This document shows, piece after piece, positions 1 to 6,921 of a DNA stretch of 10,029 nt. Position 1 is the first letter of the stretch, and every line of letters starts with the position of its first letter. A model generated the notes under the pieces. That model searched no databases, was not told the origin of the DNA, and saw only the letters and a list, made by a program, of their open reading frames with translations. The stretch comes from Bacteroidales bacterium. Its GTDB lineage: Bacteria; Bacteroidota; Bacteroidia; Bacteroidales; Muribaculaceae. A program made the position numbers and the translations under genes. Where the stretch lies: positions 1-10,029 of the forward strand of contig CAADVV010000108.1 in assembly GCA_900752535.1 (NCBI GenBank), read 5' to 3'.

Positions 1-389
1 CCGCCCCCATGGCCCCCGATTTTCGGGCCACCCGCCGCGCCAACCTCGCCGGGAATCAGCGACAGGTTCTCAAGGCCCGACAGCCCCGCGTTAACCGTGG
101 CTTCTACCAGATCATCGAATGTCATTCCGGCGCCGGCTGTGACCGTTGCGTCAGAACCAATTTCAAAGCCTCCGATACGCGAATGGAGGACTACTCCGTC
201 AAAAAAGTCATTGACAAACAACAGGTTTGACCCGCGTCCGACATGAATCACACGCGAGCCTCCAAGAAGTCCGCCCTCAATTAGTGCACGCAGTTCGTCG
301 GCAGAGTCATACTGCGCGAGCACACGTGCCCGGACGTCAAGCCCGAAAGTGTTAAAGGGCTTGAGCGAAGCATTTTCGTCAATTTTCAT
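1..389 (-). CDS. murB: UDP-N-acetylenolpyruvoylglucosamine reductase (MurB), C-terminus cut by window edge
   Basis: MurB is the cytosolic flavoenzyme that reduces UDP-GlcNAc-enolpyruvate to UDP-MurNAc with NADPH, the second committed step of peptidoglycan precursor synthesis. About 129 N-terminal residues are visible. They begin MKIDENASLKPFNTFGLDV, the usual MurB opening (NTF near residue 13), followed by the FAD-binding stretch with GRGSNLLF near residues 51-58 and ENLSLIPGEVGA near residues 107-118. The catalytic Ser/Glu region lies outside the window. The ATG at 389-387 follows murA by 10 nt and has a GAGGAA ribosome binding site. The last dozen codons (bases 1-35) depart from the very conserved QNIGAYG segment: here the protein reads GGPKIGGHGG. 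Since the preceding 115 or so residues look normal, I suspect base errors at a sequence end rather than a degenerate gene. The identification is secure; the first 35 bases are not. Confidence 0.93.
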   Translation of the reverse strand, partial: MKIDENASLKPFNTFGLDVRARVLAQYDSADELRALIEGGLLGGSRVIHVGRGSNLLFVNDFFDGVVLHSRIGGFEIGSDATVTAGAGMTFDDLVEATVNAGLSGLENLSLIPGEVGAAGGPKIGGHGG

Positions 390-395
390 TTCCTC
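390..395 (-). promoter_or_regulatory. Ribosome binding site of murB
   Basis: On the minus strand GAGGAA directly precedes the murB ATG, inside the 10-nt murA-murB spacer. It is the only clear purine-rich Shine-Dalgarno-like site in front of a gene here. It supports the chosen start, although the spacing to the ATG is short. Confidence 0.5.
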
Positions 396-399
396 AGTG

Positions 400-1707
400 T
401 CAGTCTACACGGGTTATGCGGGCACCGAGGGCGCGGAGGCGTTCCTCGATATCCTGATAGCCGCGGTCAATCTGCTCGATATTTGAGATAACGCTTGTAC
501 CCTGTGCCGACAGAGCGGCAATCAGCAGCGCGATGCCGGCACGTATGTCGGGCGAGGTCATGTGGCCTGCCATGAGGGTCTTCTGGTGGTCATGGCCGAT
601 GACAACGGCGCGGTGAGGGTCACAGAGTATAATCTGGGCGCCCATCTCTATCAGCTTGTCGACAAAAAACAGACGGCTCTCAAACATCTTCTGATGAATC
701 AGCACACTGCCCTTGGCCTGCGTGGCCACCACGAGCATTACGCTGAGCAAGTCAGGTGTCAGGCCCGGCCATGGGGCATCGGCGATGGTCAGAATCGAAC
801 CGTCCATAAACGACTCGATCTCATAGTGTTCCTGAGCGGGGACAATGATGTCGTCGCCGCGCTGGACAACAGCTATGCCCATGCGTCTGAACTGCTCCGG
901 GATGATGCCGAGGTTCTCATATGACACGCCTCTGATTGTCAGCTCTGAGCGCGTCATGGCGGCCATACCGATAAAGCTGCCCACCTCAATCATGTCGGGA
1001 AGCAGACGGTGATTGGTGCCGTGAAGACGCTCCACTCCATTGATGGTCAGAAGGTTCGAGCCTATGCCCTGAATATCGGCACCCATGGCGTTGAGCATAC
1101 GACAGAGCTGCTGCACATAAGGCTCGCAGGCGGCATTATAGATTGTGGTCTGTCCCTCGGCGAGCACCGCGGCCATGATGATGTTGGCCGTGCCGGTCAC
1201 CGAAGCCTCGTCGAGAAGCATATAGGCACCTCGCAGACGCGGACAGGTCAGGGCACAACCCGTGCCTGATTCGCCGAAGTCAAGCTCGGCTCCCAGACGA
1301 CTGAGCCCTAGGAAATGGGTGTCGAGGCGTCTGCGTCCTATGCGGTCGCCGCCCGGTTTAGCCATATAGGCGCGACCGAGACGCGCGAGCATCGGGCCAA
1401 TCAGCATCACAGAGCCGCGCAGCGAGCTGGAGCGGCGTATGTATTCCTCTGAAGCCAGGAAACTCTCGTCGATTTCCGAAGCGTTCAGCGTATAGTCGCC
1501 CGCGACATTGCGCGTGACCCGGACGCCCATGTCGGCCAGAAGTTTCAGCAGGTTCTGGACGTCGAGAATCTCGGGCACATTGGCCAGGCGCACATCCTCG
1601 TCGGTCAGAAGTGTAGCACACAACACCTCGAGCGCCTCGTTTTTGGCGCCCTGAGGTGTTATTTCTCCATGGAGGCGGTGGCCTCCTTCAATGACAAATG
1701 ATGACAT
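400..1707 (-). CDS. murA: UDP-N-acetylglucosamine 1-carboxyvinyltransferase (MurA), Asp-type active site
   Basis: MurA transfers enolpyruvate from PEP to UDP-GlcNAc in the cytosol, the first committed step of peptidoglycan synthesis. The 435-residue protein is slightly longer than the roughly 420 usual for the family and looks intact. It has the inside-out alpha/beta EPSP-synthase fold signatures: QGAKNEAL with Lys22, the PEP loop KPGGDRIGRRRLDTHF at about 117-132, the Asp in LTPDLL (Asp319), and DIRAGIALLIAAL with Arg389. The PEP loop carries Asp121 where E. coli has Cys115, the residue that fosfomycin alkylates. In MurA families with Asp here the enzyme stays active but the drug cannot attack it, so intrinsic fosfomycin resistance is expected. 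The ATG is 5 nt after the transporter stop with no clear Shine-Dalgarno site, which suggests translational coupling. It is followed by murB. Confidence 0.97.
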   Translation of the reverse strand: MSSFVIEGGHRLHGEITPQGAKNEALEVLCATLLTDEDVRLANVPEILDVQNLLKLLADMGVRVTRNVAGDYTLNASEIDESFLASEEYIRRSSSLRGSVMLIGPMLARLGRAYMAKPGGDRIGRRRLDTHFLGLSRLGAELDFGESGTGCALTCPRLRGAYMLLDEASVTGTANIIMAAVLAEGQTTIYNAACEPYVQQLCRMLNAMGADIQGIGSNLLTINGVERLHGTNHRLLPDMIEVGSFIGMAAMTRSELTIRGVSYENLGIIPEQFRRMGIAVVQRGDDIIVPAQEHYEIESFMDGSILTIADAPWPGLTPDLLSVMLVVATQAKGSVLIHQKMFESRLFFVDKLIEMGAQIILCDPHRAVVIGHDHQKTLMAGHMTSPDIRAGIALLIAALSAQGTSVISNIEQIDRGYQDIEERLRALGARITRVD

Positions 1708-1712
1708 ACGGC

Positions 1713-3179
1713 TTATTCAAGACCGTCAAATTCGACGTCGGCGTCCTTAGCGGGAACGTTGGGATCTTCGAGACCATAGTGCTTTTTGGCATCAATGGCT
1801 TTGAGTACAATACCGAAGATGAGGGCCAGAACACCGAGCGAAGCGAAAATACACATCGGCACGGTATAGTCATACTGCAAGGGATCCGTCACGCCGGGAT
1901 TGCACTTTAGCAGCACGGCGCCGATAATCATCGGGAAGGCGTAGAGGCCGATGTTCTGAATCCAGAAAATAACGGCATAGGCCGAACCGAGCAGTTTGGC
2001 GTCGACGAGTTTGGGGACGCTGGGCCAAAGCGACGCAGGCACAAGCGAGAACGAGATACCCAGCACAATGATGGCCGTATAGGTTATGAGTTTCGAACCG
2101 GTAGCGGGCACGACGAAAGCGAATGTCAGATGACAGGCAATCATCAGGATGGCGCCCAACATCAGCATCGTGGCGCCCTTACCCTTACGGTCGAGGAAGT
2201 TGCCCAGCAACGGGGTGATGGCAGCGGCTCCAAGCGGGAAGACGAAGAACACGAGGCCGGCGTCTTCGGCCGATATGCCGAGATTACACTGAAGCATGTT
2301 GATGGCATACTTCTGGAAGGGGAAGATGGCCGAGTAATAGAGCACGCAGAGCATGGCGACAATCCAGAAGACACCACTCGAGAAAATCTTGCCGAGATCG
2401 CTCACCTTGAAGGGGTCATCCTTTTCTTCCTGAACACCTTCTTTGTCAAGCTTCTTGTCCATGAAGCCATAGACGATGAAGCAGATAAGACCGATAATCA
2501 TCAGCAGCACTGCGAGGCCGACAGGACGTGAAACCGAAATACTGTCTCCGAAAGCTGCCACCATGGGCGAGCCGACCATCACCACGGCGACACCGACGCG
2601 GGCGAGGGCCATCTCAGTGCCCATGGCCAGAGCCATTTCCTTGCCCTGGAACCATTTGACGATACCACGCGAAACGGTGATACCGGCCATCTCGACACCG
2701 CAGCCGAAAATCATGAAGCCCAGAGCCGAAAGTTTGGCCGAAGCGGGCATGCCGGCATAGAACGGGGTGACATTCCACCATGCGTCGGGCAGATTCATGA
2801 AGTGGTTCATGGCGTTCTCAAAGGCGCTGCCCTGGAACATATCGGTCAGGGCAAAATAGTTGATGAAACCGCCGACTACCATGACTGAGCCGCTAAGCAC
2901 AGCCGTAAAGCGGACACCCATCTTGTCAAGGATAATACCGGCGAAGATGAGGAAGAATACAAACACGTTAAGGAATGTCTCCGAACCTGCAAAACGGCCG
3001 TAAGCTGCGGGATCCCAGCCCTGGAGCTCCTGAAGATTAGCCTGCAGAGGCGAAAGTACATCCATGAAAATGTAGCCGAAAAACATTGCGGCTGCCAACA
3101 GCACGAGAGCTGTCCAGCGCATCCATGTCTTGTCTCTTAGTGACGAGCCGGACATAGCGGCAGTTTGATTTTGGTTCAT
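1713..3179 (-). CDS. Major facilitator superfamily transporter, substrate unknown (possibly MFSD1-like)
   Basis: A 488-residue inner-membrane protein with about 12 hydrophobic helices, at roughly 21-41, 68-84, 92-112, 150-172, 185-210, 218-240, 266-285, 306-327, 335-357, 363-385, 400-424 and 440-462. A charged cytosolic loop (about 241-262) separates the two six-helix halves. The short loops LDKMGVR (84-90) and LDRKGKG (329-335) match the MFS motif A that follows helix 2 and helix 8. Phrases such as DVLSPLQANLQ resemble, from memory, the MFSD1-like branch, whose animal member moves dipeptides; this is a weak guess and the substrate is not readable from sequence. The open frame extends to 3254, but that extension lacks an ATG start and contains the promoter -7 box. 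I therefore chose the ATG at 3179-3177. As first gene of an operon with murA and murB, it may serve envelope metabolism. Confidence 0.88.
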   Translation of the reverse strand: MNQNQTAAMSGSSLRDKTWMRWTALVLLAAAMFFGYIFMDVLSPLQANLQELQGWDPAAYGRFAGSETFLNVFVFFLIFAGIILDKMGVRFTAVLSGSVMVVGGFINYFALTDMFQGSAFENAMNHFMNLPDAWWNVTPFYAGMPASAKLSALGFMIFGCGVEMAGITVSRGIVKWFQGKEMALAMGTEMALARVGVAVVMVGSPMVAAFGDSISVSRPVGLAVLLMIIGLICFIVYGFMDKKLDKEGVQEEKDDPFKVSDLGKIFSSGVFWIVAMLCVLYYSAIFPFQKYAINMLQCNLGISAEDAGLVFFVFPLGAAAITPLLGNFLDRKGKGATMLMLGAILMIACHLTFAFVVPATGSKLITYTAIIVLGISFSLVPASLWPSVPKLVDAKLLGSAYAVIFWIQNIGLYAFPMIIGAVLLKCNPGVTDPLQYDYTVPMCIFASLGVLALIFGIVLKAIDAKKHYGLEDPNVPAKDADVEFDGLE

Positions 3180-3230
3180 TGCAAAAATATCGATATAATT
3201 GTTTATGTTTTCAGAAAGCACAATCGTAGG

Positions 3231-3252
3231 GCAAATATAGACATATATTTGC
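3231..3252. repeat. Perfect palindrome over the -7 box (possible operator)
   Basis: GCAAATATA at 3231-3239 and its exact reverse complement TATATTTGC at 3244-3252 are separated by four bases (GACA). The left arm contains the -7 box of the transporter-mur promoter, so a dimeric protein bound here would block the polymerase. The arms are AT-rich, so chance cannot be excluded, but a perfect 9+9 match centred just beside a promoter box is suggestive. Confidence 0.5.
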
Positions 3253-3262
3253 AAAAGTCAAC
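3232..3262 (-). promoter_or_regulatory. Promoter of the transporter-murA-murB operon
   Basis: Read on the minus strand, an exact Bacteroidetes -7 box TATATTTG (consensus TAnnTTTG) lies at 3239-3232. A GTTG at 3262-3259 (consensus TTTG, 3 of 4) lies 19 bp upstream, the expected distance. Transcription would start near 3226, giving a leader of about 45 nt before the ATG at 3179. This also rules out the longer N-terminal reading of the transporter. Confidence 0.65.
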
Positions 3263-3311
3263 ACTTCTGTCGGTCTATTCGGCACTTTTGTCCAAAGTAA
3301 CACACTTCTGT
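3261..3311 (-). repeat. Three phased 10-bp repeats upstream of the transporter-mur promoter
   Basis: Plus-strand ACACTTCTGT at 3261-3270 and again at 3302-3311 are identical. GCACTTTTGT at 3282-3291 matches at 8 of 10 positions. The start-to-start distances are 21 and 20 bp, about two helical turns, so all three copies face the same side of the DNA. The copy nearest the promoter touches the -33 element. A possible inverted relative, GAAAAAGTGC, lies at 3351-3360. The arrangement resembles binding sites for a regulator; none is known from this window. Confidence 0.5.
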
Positions 3312-3389
3312 ATTAAGAAATGTTAAATTGAGAATTGTCTTTTAAACCCTGAAAAAGTGCATGAGTCAAAGATTCAGAAAGCAATAAAA

Positions 3390-3410
3390 GAGACGTCAGC
3401 AATGCGTCTC
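3390..3410 (-). terminator. Weak hairpin followed by a T-rich run (possible terminator)
   Basis: GAGACG at 3390-3395 pairs with CGTCTC at 3405-3410 across a 9-nt loop. With one bulged C at 3411 the stem extends through an AAA/TTT pairing. On the minus strand the stem is followed by TTTTATT, as in an intrinsic terminator. It may be a back-up stop for carAB transcription before the transporter promoter. The short stem makes this uncertain. Confidence 0.35.
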
Positions 3411-3520
3411 CTTTAGCAACATCGAAAATAGACATAAAGCAAGAACAGGATAGAAAGATGATTTTATTTTGAAAAAGGACAAGTAACTTCAAGAGTAACA
3501 AAAGAGGAATTAAACACCAA

Positions 3521-3552
3521 GGGCCGGAAACGCAGTGATGCGTCTCCGGCCC
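3521..3552. other. GC-rich hairpin of unknown role
   Basis: GGGCCGGA at 3521-3528 pairs perfectly with TCCGGCCC at 3545-3552. After an A/C mismatch, ACGC (3530-3533) pairs with GCGT (3540-3543), leaving a 6-nt loop. There is no immediate T-run on either side, so it is not a textbook terminator. It could protect the 3' end of an RNA or be a second terminator element behind carB. Confidence 0.45.
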
Positions 3553-3596
3553 GCCCTTTATATGCTCGTTCTTTTTAATCCGGTGCCTTAAGCATG

Positions 3597-3625
3597 AAAA
3601 AGGCCGGCGCCGTGTGGCGCCGGCC
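3597..3625 (-). terminator. Intrinsic terminator of the carA-carB operon
   Basis: A perfect 10-bp stem, GGCCGGCGCC (3602-3611) with GGCGCCGGCC (3616-3625), closes a 4-nt loop. On the minus strand it is followed at once by TTTTT (3601-3597). It begins about 45 nt beyond the carB stop codon. This is the classic form of a Rho-independent terminator and gives the end of the carAB transcript. Confidence 0.85.
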
Positions 3626-3670
3626 CATTGCGTATCTGAAAGTATATGAATAGTGTGGAAGAAATATGGC

Positions 3671-6600
3671 TTAGTATTCGTCCCAGGACTTGATTTCTAT
3701 GTCGTCGAGCGGGATTGTCGTGAATGCGTCGATGAAGGCCGACGCCAGACGGGCGTTGGTCAGCAGGGGCACATTGAGGTCAATGGCCGCGCGACGAATC
3801 TTGTAGCCGTTAGACAGCTCTGTAGTCGAAAGATTCTTGGGGATGTTGACCACGAGATCTATCGAGTGGTTGTGAAGAAGTTCGAGGGCCTGGGGCTGCA
3901 TGTCGGGCTGACTGGGCCAGTAGACGCGGATGGCGGGAATGCCGTTGTCGTTGAGAAACTGATGTGTGCCCGAGGTTGCATAGATTTTATAGCCTTTGTT
4001 GTGAAGCTGGTGTGCGGCGTCGAGCATATCGGCTTTCTGACGCGGCGTGCCGGTCGAGAGGAGAACGGCTTTGCTCGGAATACGCACGCCGACTGAGAGC
4101 ATCGATTTAAGGAGTGCCTCAGATGAGTCGACACCTATGCAGCCGACCTCACCTGTCGATGACATATCGACGCCCAGAACCGGGTCGGCGCCCTGAAGGC
4201 GCGAGAAGCTGAACTGCGATGCCTTGATGCCCACATAGTCGAGGTCGAAAGCACTCTTGGCGGGTTTTTCGACCGGAAGGCCGAGCATCACTTGTGTGGC
4301 AAGGTCGATAAAGTTGATTTTCAGAACCTTCGACACAAACGGGAAGCTGCGCGAAGCGCGGAGGTTACATTCGATGACCTTGATGTCGTTATTTTTTGCC
4401 AGGAACTGAATATTGAACGGACCGGAGATGTTGAGCGCCTTGGCAATCTGCGACGACACTTTCTTGATGCGTCTGACGGTCTCGATATAAAGTTTCTGGG
4501 GCGGGAACTGGATGGTGGCGTCACCCGAGTGGACACCGGCAAATTCGATGTGCTCGGAGATGGCATAGACCTTAATCTCACCGTTCTGGGCCACAGCGTC
4601 CATCTCAATCTCTTTGGCAAACTGAATGAACTCGGTGACGACGACGGGATGCTGCTTGGAGACATTGGCAGCCAGACGCAGGAAACGTTCAAGCTCGTCG
4701 GGGTTGGAACATACGTTCATGGCCGCACCCGATAGCACGTAGCTGGGACGCACGAGCACGGGGAAGCCCACCTCGTCGATAAACTTGTTGATATCGTCAA
4801 ACGATGTCAGCTCGCGCCAGCGGGGCTGGTCGATGCCGAGACGGTCAAGCATGGCCGAGAATTTGTTTCGGTCTTCGGCGTTGTCGATTGATTTGGCCGT
4901 CGTGCCGAGAATATTGACACCGGCCTCGTCGAGACGTGTGGCCAGGTTGTTGGGTATCTGGCCACCCACCGACAGGATGGCGCCGTGAGGCTGCTCAAGG
5001 GCAATGATATCCATGACACGCTCATAGGTCAGCTCGTCGAAATAGAGACGGTCACACATGTCATAGTCGGTGGAGACAGTCTCGGGATTATAGTTTATCA
5101 TCACCGAGCGCCAGCCCTGTTTCTTGACTGTCAGCAGAGCGTTGACCGAGCACCAGTCAAACTCGACCGAGGAGCCGATGCGGTAGGCACCTGAGCCGAG
5201 AACCACAATCGAGCGATGGTCGTGGAGATATTCGATGTCGTTTTCGGAGCCGTTATAGGTCAGATAGAGATAGTTGGTCTGAGCCGGATATTCCGCTGCA
5301 AGGGTGTCAATCTGTTTGACAACGGGAGTGATGCCGAGACGTTTGCGCAGGGCGCGCACGGCCAGGTTTGCGTTTTCGGTGTTGCCGGCCATCGAGTCTT
5401 TCAGGACGGCACGGGCCACCTGGAAATCGCTGAAGCCCTGCTGCTTGGCCTGACGCAACAGTTCGGGTGACAGAGCCTCGAGGCTGTCGTTAAGCTCAAG
5501 CTCGCCCTCGGTGTTCACGATGTTCTGAAGACGATAGAGGAACCATTTGTCGATTTTCGTCAGCTCATGGATGCGCTCGACGCTGTAGCCGGCCTTCATG
5601 GCCTTAGCTACGACAAAGATACGGCGATCTGTCGGCTCGGCAAGGGCATGGTCGATATCGTCGATTTTCATCTCGTGGTTGCCGACAAAACCATGCATAC
5701 CCTGACCTATCATGCGCAATCCTTTCTGAATGACCTCTTCGAAAGTACGTCCGATAGCCATCACCTCGCCGACTGACTTCATCGACGAGCCTATTTCGCG
5801 TCTTACGCCATGGAATTTGCCGAGGTCCCAGCGGGGAATCTTGCAGACAATATAGTCGAGAGCCGGCTCAAAGAAAGCCGAGGTCTCCTTTGTGACAGAG
5901 TTTTTCAGGTCAAACAGCCCGTACCCGAGGCCGAGTTTGGCGGCGACAAATGCCAGAGGATAGCCCGTAGCCTTCGATGCCAGGGCAGACGAACGGCTGA
6001 GTCGGGCATTGACCTCGATGACACGATAGTCCATCGACTCGGGGTCAAAGGCATACTGCACGTTACACTCACCCACGATGCCGATATGGCGCACGATACG
6101 TATGGCGAGTTTGCGGAGCATGTGATAGTCTTCATTTGTGAGCGTCTGCGACGGAGCCACCACAATTGACTCACCGGTGTGGATGCCGAGCGGGTCAAAG
6201 TTTTCCATGTTGCAGACTGTGATGCAGTTGTCAAAACGGTCGCGCACGACCTCATATTCAACTTCTTTCCAGCCCTTGAGCGATTTCTCTATAAGCACCT
6301 GGGGCGAGAATGCCAGAGCCTTCTCGGTCAGTGCGCGCAACTGTGCCTCGTCGTCACAGAAACCGCTGCCGAGTCCGCCGAGTGCATATGCGGCACGGAC
6401 AATCACGGGATAGCCCAGACGGGCGGCGGCGGCGACAGCGCCGTCAACGGTGTCGACAGCCTGGCTCTTGATGGTCTTGATGTCTATTTCATCGAGTTTC
6501 TCGACAAACAGTTCTCGGTCTTCTGTGTCCATGATGGCCTGGACCGGAGTGCCGAGCACTTCGACACCATAGCGTTCCAGCACACCCGAACGGTCGAGTT

Positions 6601-6901
6601 CGACGCCGCAGTTGAGGGCCGTCTGTCCGCCAAAAGCAAGCAGAATGCCTTCGGGACGCTCCTTGGCGATGACCTTTTCGACAAAATAGGGTGTCACCGG
6701 CAGGAAGTAAATCTTGTCGGCGAAACCGTCGCTGGTCTGAACCGTGGCGATATTGGGGTTGATGAGGATGGTCTCGATACCCTCCTCTTTCATGGCTTTG
6801 AGTGCCTGCGAGCCGCTGTAGTCAAATTCGCCGGCCTCGCCTATCTTCAAGGCTCCGCTGCCCAGAAGCAGCACTTTCCTGATATCCTTTTTGTCTGTCA
6901 T
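3671..6901 (-). CDS. carB: Carbamoyl-phosphate synthase large subunit (CarB)
   Basis: CarB uses two ATP, bicarbonate and ammonia passed from CarA to make carbamoyl phosphate for pyrimidine and arginine synthesis. The 1076 residues match the usual length (about 1073 in E. coli). Order: first ATP-grasp half (about 1-400) with GEFDYSGSQA near 24-33, GGQTALNCGVEL near 91-102 and VIEVNARLSRSSALASKATG near 294-313; an oligomerisation segment (about 400-550); a second ATP-grasp half with EFDWCSVNALL, SVGGQIPNNLA and VIECNLRASRSFPFVSK; and a C-terminal MGS-like allosteric domain (about 930-1076) with YATSGTHQFL and VVNIPKNLS. Several phrases (GEAGEFDYSGS, EVNARLSRSSALASKATGYP, LRASRSFPFVSK) read like eukaryotic CAD/CPS1 rather than E. 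coli (compare NPRVSRSS, NPRAARTVPF). The ATG lies 20 nt after carA with no clear ribosome binding site; a terminator follows. Confidence 0.97.
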   Translation of the reverse strand: MTDKKDIRKVLLLGSGALKIGEAGEFDYSGSQALKAMKEEGIETILINPNIATVQTSDGFADKIYFLPVTPYFVEKVIAKERPEGILLAFGGQTALNCGVELDRSGVLERYGVEVLGTPVQAIMDTEDRELFVEKLDEIDIKTIKSQAVDTVDGAVAAAARLGYPVIVRAAYALGGLGSGFCDDEAQLRALTEKALAFSPQVLIEKSLKGWKEVEYEVVRDRFDNCITVCNMENFDPLGIHTGESIVVAPSQTLTNEDYHMLRKLAIRIVRHIGIVGECNVQYAFDPESMDYRVIEVNARLSRSSALASKATGYPLAFVAAKLGLGYGLFDLKNSVTKETSAFFEPALDYIVCKIPRWDLGKFHGVRREIGSSMKSVGEVMAIGRTFEEVIQKGLRMIGQGMHGFVGNHEMKIDDIDHALAEPTDRRIFVVAKAMKAGYSVERIHELTKIDKWFLYRLQNIVNTEGELELNDSLEALSPELLRQAKQQGFSDFQVARAVLKDSMAGNTENANLAVRALRKRLGITPVVKQIDTLAAEYPAQTNYLYLTYNGSENDIEYLHDHRSIVVLGSGAYRIGSSVEFDWCSVNALLTVKKQGWRSVMINYNPETVSTDYDMCDRLYFDELTYERVMDIIALEQPHGAILSVGGQIPNNLATRLDEAGVNILGTTAKSIDNAEDRNKFSAMLDRLGIDQPRWRELTSFDDINKFIDEVGFPVLVRPSYVLSGAAMNVCSNPDELERFLRLAANVSKQHPVVVTEFIQFAKEIEMDAVAQNGEIKVYAISEHIEFAGVHSGDATIQFPPQKLYIETVRRIKKVSSQIAKALNISGPFNIQFLAKNNDIKVIECNLRASRSFPFVSKVLKINFIDLATQVMLGLPVEKPAKSAFDLDYVGIKASQFSFSRLQGADPVLGVDMSSTGEVGCIGVDSSEALLKSMLSVGVRIPSKAVLLSTGTPRQKADMLDAAHQLHNKGYKIYATSGTHQFLNDNGIPAIRVYWPSQPDMQPQALELLHNHSIDLVVNIPKNLSTTELSNGYKIRRAAIDLNVPLLTNARLASAFIDAFTTIPLDDIEIKSWDEY

Positions 6902-6921
6902 GATTGTCGTTGGAGTGGAGA

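Larger units (their letters stand above)
3312..3670. other. Intergenic stretch without a supported gene
   Basis: This is the tail of the roughly 490-bp gap between carB and the transporter. It is AT-rich from about 3312 to 3520 and holds three hairpins (3390-3410, 3521-3552 and 3602-3625; see separate entries). The only open frame of note (3313-3501, minus) uses a TTG start, has low-complexity Leu/Ser-rich sequence and no ribosome binding site, and I do not accept it. I find no tRNA-like fold and no clear TAnnTTTG box. A small RNA between the hairpins cannot be excluded by eye. Confidence 0.6.

Noticed and set aside
3244..3251. TATATTTG on the plus strand as a divergent promoter -7 box
   Set aside because: No -33 element upstream and no plus-strand gene downstream; it is the mirror arm of the palindrome.
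3180..3254. A 25-residue N-terminal extension of the MFS transporter
   Set aside because: It has no ATG start, contains the -7 box and palindrome, and its sequence is unlike an MFS N-terminus.
3313..3501. A 62-codon open frame on the minus strand in the carB-transporter gap
   Set aside because: It would start with TTG without a ribosome binding site, has AT-rich low-complexity sequence, and overlaps a hairpin; most likely chance.
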